DNA of 64,000 nt, taken from an uncultured Bacteriovorax sp. GTDB lineage: Bacteria; Bdellovibrionota; Bacteriovoracia; Bacteriovoracales; Bacteriovoracaceae. The notes below the pieces were generated by a model, which was not told the DNA's origin, did not search any database, and was given only the letters and a program-made list of their open reading frames with translations. The stretch lies in the NCBI GenBank assembly GCA_946480715.1, contig CAMLKK010000014.1:6371-70370 (forward strand), read 5' to 3'. Position numbers and translations under genes: made by a program. Below, piece after piece: positions 37,700-47,626 of the stretch. Position 1 is the stretch's first letter. Every line of letters begins with the position of its first letter.

Positions 37700-37758
37700 G
37701 AAGGGGACAAATTTTATTAGATAACTTTTTTATTCGCTAAATAAAGGGGAGGAAACCT

Positions 37759-38046
37759 ATGCAATTAAGACCGTTACAAGATCGCGTTGTTGTTCAACGT
37801 CTAGATGAAGAAACAAAAACACCTGGTGGAATCATTATCCCTGATAACCACACTGAAAAACCATCTCAAGGGAAAATCCTTGCTGTTGGTTCAGGCTACA
37901 GACTTACAGATGGTTCAGTTCGTAACCTTGATGTAAAAGTTGGCGACGTTGTTCTTTTCGGAAAATACTCTGGAACAGAAGTTAAAGTTGACGGAAAACC
38001 AGTATTGATCATGAAAGAAGACGAAATCCTAGGGATCCTTCAGTAA
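37759..38046 (+). CDS. groES: Co-chaperonin GroES
   Basis: The 95-residue GroES caps the GroEL ring. The N-terminus [18 protein letters not shown], the mobile-loop region ([13 protein letters not shown]) and the C-terminal EDEILGIL are standard. A very strong ribosome site (GGGGAGGAAACC) precedes the ATG. It is followed by groEL after 30 bp. Confidence 0.98.
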   Translation: MQLRPLQDRVVVQRLDEETKTPGGIIIPDNHTEKPSQGKILAVGSGYRLTDGSVRNLDVKVGDVVLFGKYSGTEVKVDGKPVLIMKEDEILGILQ

Positions 38047-38058
38047 TTTAAAATTTAA

Positions 38059-39719
<1,661 letters not shown>

Positions 39720-39720
<1 letters not shown>

Positions 39721-39799
39721 CCGCCGCGGAAGCTCCAGTGGAGCTTCCGACTGCGTCCGAAGATCGTAAACTCAAAACCTATTTTGAGGAGTCGGCGGC
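39720..39799 (+). other. Structured 3' UTR element after groEL
   Basis: Immediately after the groEL stop, a perfect 10 bp stem (39727-39736 with 39740-39749) has a 3-base loop. It is enclosed by a second pairing GCCGCCG/CGGCGGC (39720-39726 with 39793-39799). No T tract follows, so the element is not itself a typical terminator. The region is far more GC-rich than its surroundings. It could protect the mRNA 3' end or be the body of a 3'-UTR-derived small RNA; both are inference. Confidence 0.5.
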
Positions 39800-39823
39800 G
39801 CAGAAGTAAAAAGTCCAACAATG

Positions 39824-39850
39824 AAGGGAGCAGTAATGCTCCCTTTTTTA
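39824..39850 (+). terminator. Rho-independent terminator of groESL
   Basis: GGGAGC and GCTCCC (39826-39831, 39838-39843) form the stem around AGTAAT, with six T residues following and AA before. It lies about 105 bp after the groEL stop. Confidence 0.9.
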
Positions 39851-39873
39851 TTTAAATGTGTTCTAATTAAGAC

Positions 39874-40299
39874 ATGAAAAAATTCATCACCCTTCTTATC
39901 ACACTTACTTCTTTTAATTTGTTCGCGTGTCCTGATATCTCTGGATCGTTTTTCGATGCAGATGCCGAGTTGGTGAAGACAATTACACAAAATGAATGTG
40001 TATCTACTACATGGTCGGATGATGAAGGAACTACAACTCTGATTGCTGATGGGGTTGAGCGTGTTCTTCAGCAAGAAGGGGACATGGTTGCTTATGCGAA
40101 AGTGAACTTTAATGCGACGGAGTTTATCATCGACATTCGCATGGACTGGGGCGGGCATAACGATTTCGATTTACCTGTGAGATGGATTACTGCTTATAGA
40201 ATTGATAAGTTTAATAATCTCGTTGAACGAATTGTTCCCTTCAAGGCAGACGGTTCCGTGCTGGGCACAGAATACGTCACCTTTAGAAGAGTCAAATAG
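39874..40299 (+). CDS. Small exported protein of unknown function
   Basis: The 141-residue product has a signal peptide (MKKFITLLITLTSFNLFA) and the mature part would begin CPDISGSFF. The Cys directly after the signal could make it a lipoprotein, though LFAC is a poor lipobox. A second Cys (NECVSTTW) may pair with it instead. The mature domain is beta-rich, resembling small lipocalin-like exported proteins of this group. No function can be given. It has only the groEL terminator region before it and converges with the hydrolase gene (2 bp gap). Confidence 0.6.
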   Translation: MKKFITLLITLTSFNLFACPDISGSFFDADAELVKTITQNECVSTTWSDDEGTTTLIADGVERVLQQEGDMVAYAKVNFNATEFIIDIRMDWGGHNDFDLPVRWITAYRIDKFNNLVERIVPFKADGSVLGTEYVTFRRVK

Positions 40300-40301
40300 G
40301 A

Positions 40302-41204
40302 TTAGCGTTTTTTGTCTTCGTAGATGAAGTAAATTCCATTCTTCACTTTCACTTCGCCTTTTGAATAACGAGTTTTAAATTCCCCGCCATTAAAAACAGG
40401 ATAGATTGCTTCTAAGATGAACTCGCTCGCATTTTCGAAATAGCGGTGCTGCGATTTTAGTGAATAAGAAAAATCTATATAAGTTGTTTCTGGATCAAGC
40501 ATCGATTTAATTGTTTTGCTTGATAGGGGAAGATTTTGAAATCCTAATCCTAGTTTATAGAAATAGGGATTGCGCTCTTTTACATCTAATAAGTAGGAGA
40601 GTAGAAGAATCAGATCGCGATTGTTCATGAAAACGTATTTCTTGCGGGCGAAATCAAATTTCTTCAACCACTCTGCATGACCAGTAAGACTTACATCCGG
40701 AGCTGCGGCAATGAAGTTATCTAGAAGTGGTTTTCCATCTTCACTCAAATATCCTGAGACATAAAACTTCTTAATGAAGTGGCTGATAACAATGTTCCCC
40801 ATACTGTGAGTGAGGAGCGAGATTTTTTTATCGTCGCCAACTTCTTTTCTTAAAGTTTTAACAGCATTAAAAACTTTGAAGAGTTCGATTGCAGAGTCTT
40901 CCGCATTTTTTACAGGGCGAGAAAGTAGACTCGACCACGACGGCCAATCAAACATCAGAACGCGAGCTTGATAATTTTTTTCTAGTGCGTGAATGGATTC
41001 CCATTCTTCGCGTACATCACGACCGCGACCATGAACATAAAGTAAAATACTTTTATCCGGATCTTCCTGATGCATTCTTTCGAGAAGCATAAGAGCATCA
41101 TCAGGCTTGTAAGCTACGAACTCATCACGATTGAACAGTTTCACTTCGGCCTGAAGATTAGAAATAAAACAAAGGAGCAACACTATTAAATATTTTTTCA
41201 TCAT
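40302..41204 (-). CDS. Exported alpha/beta hydrolase, DUF900-like
   Basis: The 300-residue protein starts MMKKYLIVLLLCFISNLQA, a signal peptide. The frame continues 36 codons upstream but those residues are not signal-like, so I use 41204. The hydrolase fold is shown by the oxyanion region LLYVHGRGRD, the nucleophile elbow LLTHSMGN (Ser in the T-H-S-M-G form of G-x-S-x-G), and DNFIAAAPDVSL with a probable catalytic Asp. This matches the DUF900 type of esterase/lipase-like proteins. The substrate is unknown. The ribosome site before 41204 is weak. Confidence 0.72.
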   Translation of the reverse strand: MMKKYLIVLLLCFISNLQAEVKLFNRDEFVAYKPDDALMLLERMHQEDPDKSILLYVHGRGRDVREEWESIHALEKNYQARVLMFDWPSWSSLLSRPVKNAEDSAIELFKVFNAVKTLRKEVGDDKKISLLTHSMGNIVISHFIKKFYVSGYLSEDGKPLLDNFIAAAPDVSLTGHAEWLKKFDFARKKYVFMNNRDLILLLSYLLDVKERNPYFYKLGLGFQNLPLSSKTIKSMLDPETTYIDFSYSLKSQHRYFENASEFILEAIYPVFNGGEFKTRYSKGEVKVKNGIYFIYEDKKR

Positions 41205-41394
41205 GAGGTTTTGGTCGGTAAAGCCGAGTAAAACCTTTAGATTTTGGCCTTTGTAAGTTTGTAAAAAGGTAATGAGGTCAAAATTTTGAAGGCCCACAAA
41301 TTCTTTTGACACCTGAATTTGAATTTAAGTGCCCTTTCGTCACTGAAGACATTAGTTCTGCTGAAGCAATCAAGAAGTTAGACTTAAATCAGAC

Positions 41395-41411
41395 TTGGCA
41401 TAGACTCTGCA
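41395..41411 (+). promoter_or_regulatory. Sigma-54-type promoter
   Basis: TTGGCATAGACTCTGCA (41395-41411) has GG (41397-41398) and GC (41409-41410) exactly 10 bp apart, matching YTGGCACGNNNNTTGCW at nearly all key positions. Transcription would start near 41422, about 70 bp before the ATG at 41492. The rest of the 287 bp divergent gap (41205-41491) also has a TTGACA (41307-41312) without a convincing -10. Confidence 0.6.
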
Positions 41412-41491
41412 ATGGTAAAAGTCAGGAGATCAAGGATGATTTCCACCAGGATTGGAAGTTTCAAGGAAGATACATTTTTAGGAGCTTTAGG

Positions 41492-41833
41492 ATGAAGCAT
41501 TTAAACGGACTAGGAATGGTCGCTCTTAAACTCTCGGTACTTTTAGCTCTCCAAGGGATTGGAAAAGCAAATGCTACCTCGGCTTTTAACATGGCCTGCC
41601 CTGATAAATTTATTGCTACAGTCACTAATGTTGAAGACGTGGAAGCCAAGTCAGCTTTTCCCAAAGTAGAGGTTGATTTTCAAGTTATCCAGACACTCAA
41701 AGGCGAAAGTAAAATTTCTAAAAAGATAACAGTTGTACGAGATGGTCCGGTAAAGTTTAAGAGCGGTGAAATTTACACCGTCGAATCAAACAACCAATGG
41801 CTGTGTTCGGCGACTCTATTTTCTAAAATCTAA
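41492..41833 (+). CDS. Small exported protein with TIMP/netrin-like pattern
   Basis: The frame is open from 41306, but ATG 41492 has GGAG seven bases upstream and begins a clear signal peptide (to about residue 29, ending GKANA), giving 113 residues. The mature part runs CPDKFIATVTNVEDV, a beta-strand pair VDFQVIQTLKG, ITVVRDG, FKSGEIYTVES and WLCSATLF. The order Cys - strand - V-x-F-x-V-x-x-x-L-K-G - strand - x-x-G-x-x-Y-x-V - Cys recalls netrin/TIMP-like OB-fold domains. This is a pattern judgement of modest strength. A matrixin protease gene follows after 67 bp without a clear terminator. Confidence 0.6.
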   Translation: MKHLNGLGMVALKLSVLLALQGIGKANATSAFNMACPDKFIATVTNVEDVEAKSAFPKVEVDFQVIQTLKGESKISKKITVVRDGPVKFKSGEIYTVESNNQWLCSATLFSKI

Positions 41834-41900
41834 TCTCTAAATCCCGTCCATGGATGGATAGGAAGTACGAATAGTGGCTTTTTTTACAAGGAAGTAAAAA

Positions 41901-42704
41901 ATGAAGCACACAAAAAATTTGGCCATAGGTATCCCCCTCTCACTTATGGCCATTTTATTTGTTTCAATCATGTCAGCAAACTCAGCGTCGGCATATTCTT
42001 TCACGAGCGATTTCAATAAAGGTTACTATTGGAAAGCGTTCCCGATAAAAATGAAAAAATTTGCGGCGGTTGAATCTGATTCAGCAATGCTTGATAAGCT
42101 AACAGATGAAGCAGTTGCCGAATGGGAAGATGCAATCGGAAAAGATATCTGGGAATTTTCACCAGTTGTTAATTCAAGTGCGTATTCAGGAAATTTTATT
42201 CGGTGGTCTGATAACTTTGGGGCCGAAACAGGTTATGATCCATCACGTACATTAGCGATCACCATTCGCTATAATCAAGGTACGTTTTTCGAATCAACTG
42301 TGATTATTCTTAATGGAAGTATTAGTTATCTTCGTCAAAACTGGGGTAACACCCTAAAGACAACAATCATTCATGAAATTGGTCACACATTAGGTTTAGA
42401 TCATTCTCAAGCAGACGCGATTATGGCCCCAACAATTGGTGCGCATTCAACTCTTCAAGAAGATGATGTTGAAGGTATCAATGCCATTGTAGATGCAACA
42501 CTTGATCGCCAGGCTTCCGGATATGTTTCTCCACTTTCAGTGCAGGAGAATAAAAAAGGTGTAGCGGCATGTGGATCAGTCGAAGATATTTCTAAAAGTG
42601 GTCCAGGTGGTGGAATGACCAACTTTTTTGGTTCACTATTGATCGGATTGATAGTGACTGCTCTGGGTTTGAAGAAACCAAAAACCTCAATGAAAAAGTT
42701 TTAA
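41901..42704 (+). CDS. Exported matrixin-type zinc metalloprotease with C-terminal anchor
   Basis: The 267-residue protein has a signal peptide (to about residue 36, ending SASA). The catalytic motif HEIGHTLGLDH gives the three zinc-binding His and the catalytic Glu, and IMAP is the Met-turn. This is the metzincin M10 (matrixin) pattern. The C-terminus has a Cys-Gly, a Gly-rich stretch (SGPGGGMTNF), a hydrophobic segment (FGSLLIGLIVTALGL) and a basic tail (KKPKTSMKKF). That resembles tripartite sorting signals such as MYXO-CTERM, so it may be processed and kept at the surface. CAAGGAAG precedes the ATG. It could act on prey or host proteins, which is inference. Confidence 0.83.
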   Translation: MKHTKNLAIGIPLSLMAILFVSIMSANSASAYSFTSDFNKGYYWKAFPIKMKKFAAVESDSAMLDKLTDEAVAEWEDAIGKDIWEFSPVVNSSAYSGNFIRWSDNFGAETGYDPSRTLAITIRYNQGTFFESTVIILNGSISYLRQNWGNTLKTTIIHEIGHTLGLDHSQADAIMAPTIGAHSTLQEDDVEGINAIVDATLDRQASGYVSPLSVQENKKGVAACGSVEDISKSGPGGGMTNFFGSLLIGLIVTALGLKKPKTSMKKF

Positions 42705-42708
42705 AATT

Positions 42709-42734
42709 GTCTTAATCTCATCGTCACTTAAGAC
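42709..42734. repeat. Inverted repeat GTCTTAA / TTAAGAC
   Basis: A perfect 7 bp inverted repeat with a 12 bp spacer lies in the 43 bp between the metalloprotease stop and the next start. No T tract follows, so it is a poor terminator. It could be an operator for the following operon or chance in AT-rich DNA. Confidence 0.3.
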
Positions 42735-42747
42735 CGATAAATGGGTT

Positions 42748-43218
42748 ATGAGTGACGAAGAAACAATTCAATTAAACTACATTTTTTACTTACAAACTAA
42801 GCCTGAATTAGATCAGCACTTTTATTTCATGGCCGAACTGTTTGCGAAAGTGAACATTTCGCTTCTTCCAATTGAAGCTAGTGATTTGAAAGTGATTGAT
42901 CGAAATAAAAAACATCACATTATAGCTGTAAGAAACGACCTCACTTCCGCTTACGCTTTTAATGATTTAAGAAAAACTTACCTTGATGTTGCCATGGCGT
43001 CTGGTAAAGTTACGGTATATGATTTGAGTTCTTTTTCTTCAATTGAGAATGCGACGAAGTTAGAGAGTAAGAACGTTTATAGGTATTATCATTTACCACA
43101 AAATTTGAAACAAATTGCGATGACAATCGTGGTTGAATTTTTCAAAGAAAGAAATGTACGCGAAGAGTGGCCAGGTGGGAAAAGAGCAAAACTACCGAGT
43201 ATGCAGAAAGACACATAA
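42748..43218 (+). CDS. Cytoplasmic protein of unknown function
   Basis: This 156-residue protein has no signal peptide or membrane segment and is of mixed alpha/beta composition, ending with a basic tail (GGKRAKLPSMQKDT). No family is recognised. It is the first of three genes spaced by 3 bp each, so it probably forms one operon with the next two. The ribosome site is weak. Confidence 0.6.
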   Translation: MSDEETIQLNYIFYLQTKPELDQHFYFMAELFAKVNISLLPIEASDLKVIDRNKKHHIIAVRNDLTSAYAFNDLRKTYLDVAMASGKVTVYDLSSFSSIENATKLESKNVYRYYHLPQNLKQIAMTIVVEFFKERNVREEWPGGKRAKLPSMQKDT

Positions 43219-43221
43219 TAT

Positions 43222-43617
43222 ATGAAACCAAAAGTTAGTGAAGATACGCAGCGAATGTTAATGCTTTTGAAGTTGGATGCAAAACGACTTTTCGAACGCA
43301 TCAAATATCGCGCACCAGAGTATATGTATGAGTTCTCCCTAAAAAGAACGCGCGATCATTTTCCTGCTGTATTTCAAAATCGTTATGACCAAACAAAGAT
43401 TAATGAATTAATGCTTTGTGGACAGGAAGTTATCGCAGGCCTCGATCTTTTTTATACCAAGGTCGATGAAATGCGATGGTATTTAAATCATACTCAGGAT
43501 ATGCCTAATAAAGTGGAAGATAAACTTCACGCTCACATTCGTGAGTTGGAAAAACATTTCGAAACTCTAAACTTATACATCGACGTAGAGATGGGCCTTG
43601 CAGCTCAATCAGAGTAA
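43222..43617 (+). CDS. Small helical cytoplasmic protein of unknown function
   Basis: The 131-residue protein is predicted mostly helical and charged (for example AKRLFERIKYRAPEYMYEFS and DKLHAHIRELEKHFETLN). No signal, membrane segment or known motif is seen. It starts 3 bp after the preceding stop and ends 3 bp before the next start. A partner of its neighbours is possible, with nothing more specific supported. Confidence 0.6.
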   Translation: MKPKVSEDTQRMLMLLKLDAKRLFERIKYRAPEYMYEFSLKRTRDHFPAVFQNRYDQTKINELMLCGQEVIAGLDLFYTKVDEMRWYLNHTQDMPNKVEDKLHAHIRELEKHFETLNLYIDVEMGLAAQSE

Positions 43618-43620
43618 ATA

Positions 43621-44139
43621 ATGAAGCAGATTTTTAACATTTCAACACTCGTAATTGTTCTTTCAATTCCATTTGCACTATCGTCGCAAACGAGAAAAGC
43701 CATTCCAGCTGGACGTTATGAAGCTCTTTCTGGTGTCAAGAATTCCCGCTCTGTAAAGGCAACTCCTATTCAAGATGATGGTCATCTTAAAACAGAATCA
43801 GCTAATATCGTCTGGGCCGAAGCTCTTAAACATCTTCCATCTGAGACTCAATATTCAACATATTTTTCAGCAACAAGATTAGATCCTGTATGGTCTGATC
43901 TCCTGGCGAGCAAAGGGTTCAGCGCTTCACAATCGATGAGCTCCAACACTCAACTCGTTTTTAGTGATGATCTCAAAAGAGACAAAGATCTTATTAAAAA
44001 TCTAAAATCCGGAAAAATTGTCATTCTTAAAGATAAACAGACGTTGAAAGATCTGGTTGCTTCTCCTCAAAAATTTGAAATTCTTGCTTATCAGGCTACA
44101 GACAACAGCCAAAATCTTTATCTTCTAAAAATCAAATAA
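43621..44139 (+). CDS. Exported protein of unknown function
   Basis: The 172-residue product has an N-terminal hydrophobic segment (IFNISTLVIVLSIPFALSS) that is a signal peptide or membrane anchor, then a soluble domain without cysteines. No family is recognised. It is third in the three-gene run beginning at 42748. TATAAT at 44158-44163, after its stop, may belong to a promoter of the next gene. Confidence 0.58.
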   Translation: MKQIFNISTLVIVLSIPFALSSQTRKAIPAGRYEALSGVKNSRSVKATPIQDDGHLKTESANIVWAEALKHLPSETQYSTYFSATRLDPVWSDLLASKGFSASQSMSSNTQLVFSDDLKRDKDLIKNLKSGKIVILKDKQTLKDLVASPQKFEILAYQATDNSQNLYLLKIK

Positions 44140-44205
44140 GCGAGCATGCAACTCAAGTATAATCTGCCTTCTTTACTCAGTTGTTAAGTGGGCGATAATT
44201 AAACT

Positions 44206-44889
44206 ATGAAGTTTATTCTGTCGCTTGGCCTTTTGATGGCCTTTACAATTGGGCATGCTCAAGAGCTTTTTTCAGAAGAAGGTTTCTTCTCCGGAAGAAT
44301 TGCAAAAATCAATCGTGACATTTCGGTTGTAAGAATCAAAGTTGATTTCGATAACATCAAATATCTCAATCCAAAAGATATGGTGGAGTTTTGGGATGAA
44401 AAGAATCCATCGCTAAAATGTAAAAGCTATATCGCAGGAAGAACAAGTGATTATCTTTTACTCAAAGTCACTGACATCAAACACTGTGAAAAGTATTTGT
44501 ATTTCACAACCGGCGCATATTTCAAATTTTATAGCGAAGATCTAGTGAACAACATCAAGATGGGTAAGGAAGTTGTGAGCATTCTTTTGAAAAAAAGATT
44601 AGCAGTCCATGGACAAATGGAGATCAAAGACCGCGAACTCAAAAGTCATGTTGAGAGAGTGAACACCATCAATGCGCGGTATAAGACCTTACGCGAAAAG
44701 CTGGAACAGGAGTGGCAAAAGGAACTCAACGCTCTCGAAGAAGACAGAGTTTATTCACTTCGCAGCTATAAAGATCTAGAAAGGCGTAAAGATGAGATTG
44801 ATCAAAAGTTAGAACAATATAAACTCCGAGACGAAAATCTTACACTCGACCGGTGGTCTTTAGACTCCAATCTGTACTTTAAAAAATAA
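44206..44889 (+). CDS. Exported coiled-coil protein of unknown function
   Basis: The 227-residue protein has a signal peptide (MKFILSLGLLMAFTIGHA, before QELFSEEG). A beta-rich domain of about 100 residues follows, with two cysteines in SLKCKSY and KHCEKYL. The C-terminal half is a charged coiled coil (about 130-215; for example REKLEQEWQKELNALEED). The layout suggests a periplasmic adaptor, but no family is recognised. It is 66 bp after the three-gene run and 61 bp before the peptide-binding protein gene. Confidence 0.6.
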   Translation: MKFILSLGLLMAFTIGHAQELFSEEGFFSGRIAKINRDISVVRIKVDFDNIKYLNPKDMVEFWDEKNPSLKCKSYIAGRTSDYLLLKVTDIKHCEKYLYFTTGAYFKFYSEDLVNNIKMGKEVVSILLKKRLAVHGQMEIKDRELKSHVERVNTINARYKTLREKLEQEWQKELNALEEDRVYSLRSYKDLERRKDEIDQKLEQYKLRDENLTLDRWSLDSNLYFKK

Positions 44890-44950
44890 TTGAACTCTGC
44901 ACACTTCTATTCTAATCTTTTTGTATTTTATTAAACCCCGGGAAAACACT

Positions 44951-46579
44951 ATGAAAAAGTATGTCCTCATTCTCTCGCTAATGCTTGGATCATTGAATGT
45001 TGCAATGGCCGTAGGCAACCCAAATGCACCAAAAGGTGGCGACTTTAAAATCAATCTTGGTGAAGCACCAACGACATTGAATCCAATTTCATCATCGGAT
45101 GGATACGCTACTGATGTTCAGCAGATGGTTATGGAAGGACTTCTTTATCGTAATGTTGATACACGCGAGTGGGAGCCAGGACTTGCCAAAGAATGGACTA
45201 TTTCAAAAGATGGGAAAACTTTTGAATTCACTCTTCGCGATGGAGTGAAATGGCACGATGGAAAACCTCTTACTATTCAAGACGTAAAGTTTTCTTTTGA
45301 AGCTTACTCTGATCCAAAAGATACTTACAAAAATGCTCACCACAGACCTTACTATGAAAACATTAAGTCTGCTGAGATCACTGGACCAAATAAAATTAAA
45401 TTCACTGTTGGAACAGTTTACTTCAATAACTTCACACAAGTTGCAGGAATGCCAATCGTTCCAATGCACTTACACAAAGGTGCTTCAAAAGAACAATTAA
45501 AAGTTCTCAACAAAACGTTGATTGGAACTGGGCCATACATGCTTAAAGAATTTGATCGTTCTAAGCGTGTCGTTTTAACAGCGAACCCTAACTGGTGGGG
45601 AAAAACTGAAAAGCATTTAGCGGGAATGTACAATTTTCAAACGATAACTATGCGTTTCATTAAAGATGCAACAATCGCTATGCGCTCTCTAGAAAATGGT
45701 GAGATTGATTTTCACGGTATGCAACCAGATGAGTATGTTCAAAAAGCAGTTGGCCCAAAATGGGGTAAAGCTGTTCACAAAGTAAAAACTCAAAGTAAAG
45801 CAGTTTCGGGATACACGTTCGTTGGATTCAATTTAACTAATCCAATTTTTAAGTCGGTTAAAACGAGAGAAGCTATCGTTAATCTTTTTGATCGCGAAAA
45901 AATGATTAAAAAATTACTTTTTGATATGTCTCTTCCTGCAACTGGACCACTTTATCAGCAATCTGATTATGCTGATCCAAGCGTAAAACCAATTCCTTTT
46001 GATCCAAAACTTGCGCTTAAAAAATTAAACGAAGACGGATGGAAAGATTCAGATGGAGATAAAATTCTCGATAAAATGATTGATGGAAAATTGGTAAAAC
46101 TAAGTTTTACAATTCTTGATCCACTTCCGGATTTCGTAAAATTTCTCACAACATTTCAAGAAGACGCTCGTAAAGCTGGTGTTGAAATCAACGTTAAAGT
46201 TGTTGAATGGAATGCCTTCATTAAACTTCTTGATGAAAGAAAATTCGAAGCCATTCGTCTTGCATGGGGTGGTGGTGACCTTGATTGGGATCCAAAGCAA
46301 ATCTGGCACTCAGAATCTATTGCTAACCAAGGGTCTAACTTTGTTAGCTACAGTAATCCAAAAGTAGACAAGCTTATTGATGATGCTCGTTTGATTATGG
46401 ATAAAAAGGAACGAGTAACTAAATTACGTGAAGTATTCCGTTTAATTGCTAACGATGTACCATATATCTTCCTTTTCAATGGAAAGTATAAACTTTATGG
46501 ACATACAAATCGTATGGGCCGTGAAAAAGACACTTATACTTACGCCATCGGTACAGACTACTGGTGGATTCAAAAATAA
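44951..46579 (+). CDS. Peptide ABC transporter substrate-binding protein (SBP family 5)
   Basis: The 542-residue periplasmic protein starts MKKYVLILSLMLGSLNVAMA, a signal peptide; the frame extends ten codons upstream from a TTG, which I reject. Family 5 (OppA/DppA/YejA) features are visible: EGLLYRNVDTREWEPGLAKE, FTLRDGVKWHDGKPLTIQDV and GTGPYMLKEF. The next two genes are Yej-type permeases, so it probably delivers oligopeptides to them. For a predator this would import peptides from digested prey. Confidence 0.88.
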   Translation: MKKYVLILSLMLGSLNVAMAVGNPNAPKGGDFKINLGEAPTTLNPISSSDGYATDVQQMVMEGLLYRNVDTREWEPGLAKEWTISKDGKTFEFTLRDGVKWHDGKPLTIQDVKFSFEAYSDPKDTYKNAHHRPYYENIKSAEITGPNKIKFTVGTVYFNNFTQVAGMPIVPMHLHKGASKEQLKVLNKTLIGTGPYMLKEFDRSKRVVLTANPNWWGKTEKHLAGMYNFQTITMRFIKDATIAMRSLENGEIDFHGMQPDEYVQKAVGPKWGKAVHKVKTQSKAVSGYTFVGFNLTNPIFKSVKTREAIVNLFDREKMIKKLLFDMSLPATGPLYQQSDYADPSVKPIPFDPKLALKKLNEDGWKDSDGDKILDKMIDGKLVKLSFTILDPLPDFVKFLTTFQEDARKAGVEINVKVVEWNAFIKLLDERKFEAIRLAWGGGDLDWDPKQIWHSESIANQGSNFVSYSNPKVDKLIDDARLIMDKKERVTKLREVFRLIANDVPYIFLFNGKYKLYGHTNRMGREKDTYTYAIGTDYWWIQK

Positions 46580-46591
46580 TCTGAGGTTCGT

Positions 46592-47626
46592 TTGTTTACC
46601 TACATCTTAAAAAGATTTTTAATAATGATCCCGACTTTGATCGGGATCACTATTGTCACTTTCGTCATCATTAACCTTGCACCTGGAAGCCCTGTTGAGC
46701 AAAGAATCCAGCAACTTCGTTTTGGAAGTATGGGAAGTGGAGGCGGAGGCGCTGGCCATGGTAGTGATAAAAGTAGCGCAGTCAGTGAAGAAGTCATTGA
46801 AGCTCTAAAAAAACAATATGGATTTGATAAACCAGTTCATATCCGCTACTGGATTTGGTTGAAAAATATTGCTCGGTTAGATTTCGGTGAAAGCTTCACT
46901 TATGAAGAGCCGGTTCTCGATGTTATCGCTAGCAAAATTCCAGTTTCACTTCAGTTCGGTGTTGTTTCACTTATTTTATCCTACGTCGTATGTGTAATTT
47001 TAGGTGTAATGAAAGCCATTAAGCATGGCTCGCCATTTGATTATGTGACGAGCTTTTTACTATTCGTTTTTTATTCAATTCCTGGTTTCATGCTGGCCAT
47101 TCTTCTCATTGTTTATTTTGCGGGTGGCAGTTTCTACAATTGGTTCCCGATGGGAGAGCTCTACTCCGACAACTATTATGATCTTTCGCTTTGGGGGAAG
47201 ATTGTCGACCGCGTTCACCACTTTATTCTTCCACTCATCTGTTACATGATCGGTTCATTCACAATTCTTACGATGTTGATGAAAAACTCATTATTGGATG
47301 AAGTTAAAAAAGATTACATTCGTACGGCCCGTGCAAAGGGTTTATCCGAAAAAACAGTTTATCTTAAACACGCTCTTAGAAATGCATTGATCCCGATCGT
47401 AACAGGAATTGGTGGCTTTATTTCTGTTTTCTTTGTTGGGTCACTTTTATTAGAAAGTATTTTTCAATTAGATGGAATGGGACTTCTTAGTTACAAATCA
47501 ATTCTGCAAAGAGATTACAACGTCATCATGGGACTCATTTTTATTCAGAGTGTGCTCATGTTAGTCGGAAACCTCATCAGTGATTTAGCTTATATTGCCG
47601 TGGACCCAAGGATTGATTTCAAATGA
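46592..47626 (+). CDS. yejB: Peptide ABC transporter permease YejB-like
   Basis: The 344-residue inner-membrane permease starts with TTG; GAGG lies five bases upstream. It has the N-terminal FLIMIPTLIGITIVTFVIINLAPGSP-type entry segment of OppB/DppB proteins and a Gly-rich loop (GSMGSGGGGAGHGS) found in YejB. The EAA loop region RTARAKGLSEKTVYLKHALR contacts the ATPase. It ends DPRIDFK, also like YejB. It overlaps the next gene by ATGA. Confidence 0.87.
   Translation: MFTYILKRFLIMIPTLIGITIVTFVIINLAPGSPVEQRIQQLRFGSMGSGGGGAGHGSDKSSAVSEEVIEALKKQYGFDKPVHIRYWIWLKNIARLDFGESFTYEEPVLDVIASKIPVSLQFGVVSLILSYVVCVILGVMKAIKHGSPFDYVTSFLLFVFYSIPGFMLAILLIVYFAGGSFYNWFPMGELYSDNYYDLSLWGKIVDRVHHFILPLICYMIGSFTILTMLMKNSLLDEVKKDYIRTARAKGLSEKTVYLKHALRNALIPIVTGIGGFISVFFVGSLLLESIFQLDGMGLLSYKSILQRDYNVIMGLIFIQSVLMLVGNLISDLAYIAVDPRIDFK

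Noticed and set aside
37557..37758. CIRCE element before groES
   Set aside because: Neither half of TTAGCACTC-N9-GAGTGCTAA is present; only an isolated AGTGCT occurs.
41306..41491. 62-codon N-terminal extension of the TIMP-like protein
   Set aside because: It puts the signal peptide in mid-protein, has no ribosome site and would overlap the sigma-54-type promoter.
41834..41900. Terminator between the TIMP-like and metalloprotease genes
   Set aside because: A T run is present at 41880-41886 but no stable stem precedes it; TCCAT-GG-ATGGA is too tight and too far away.
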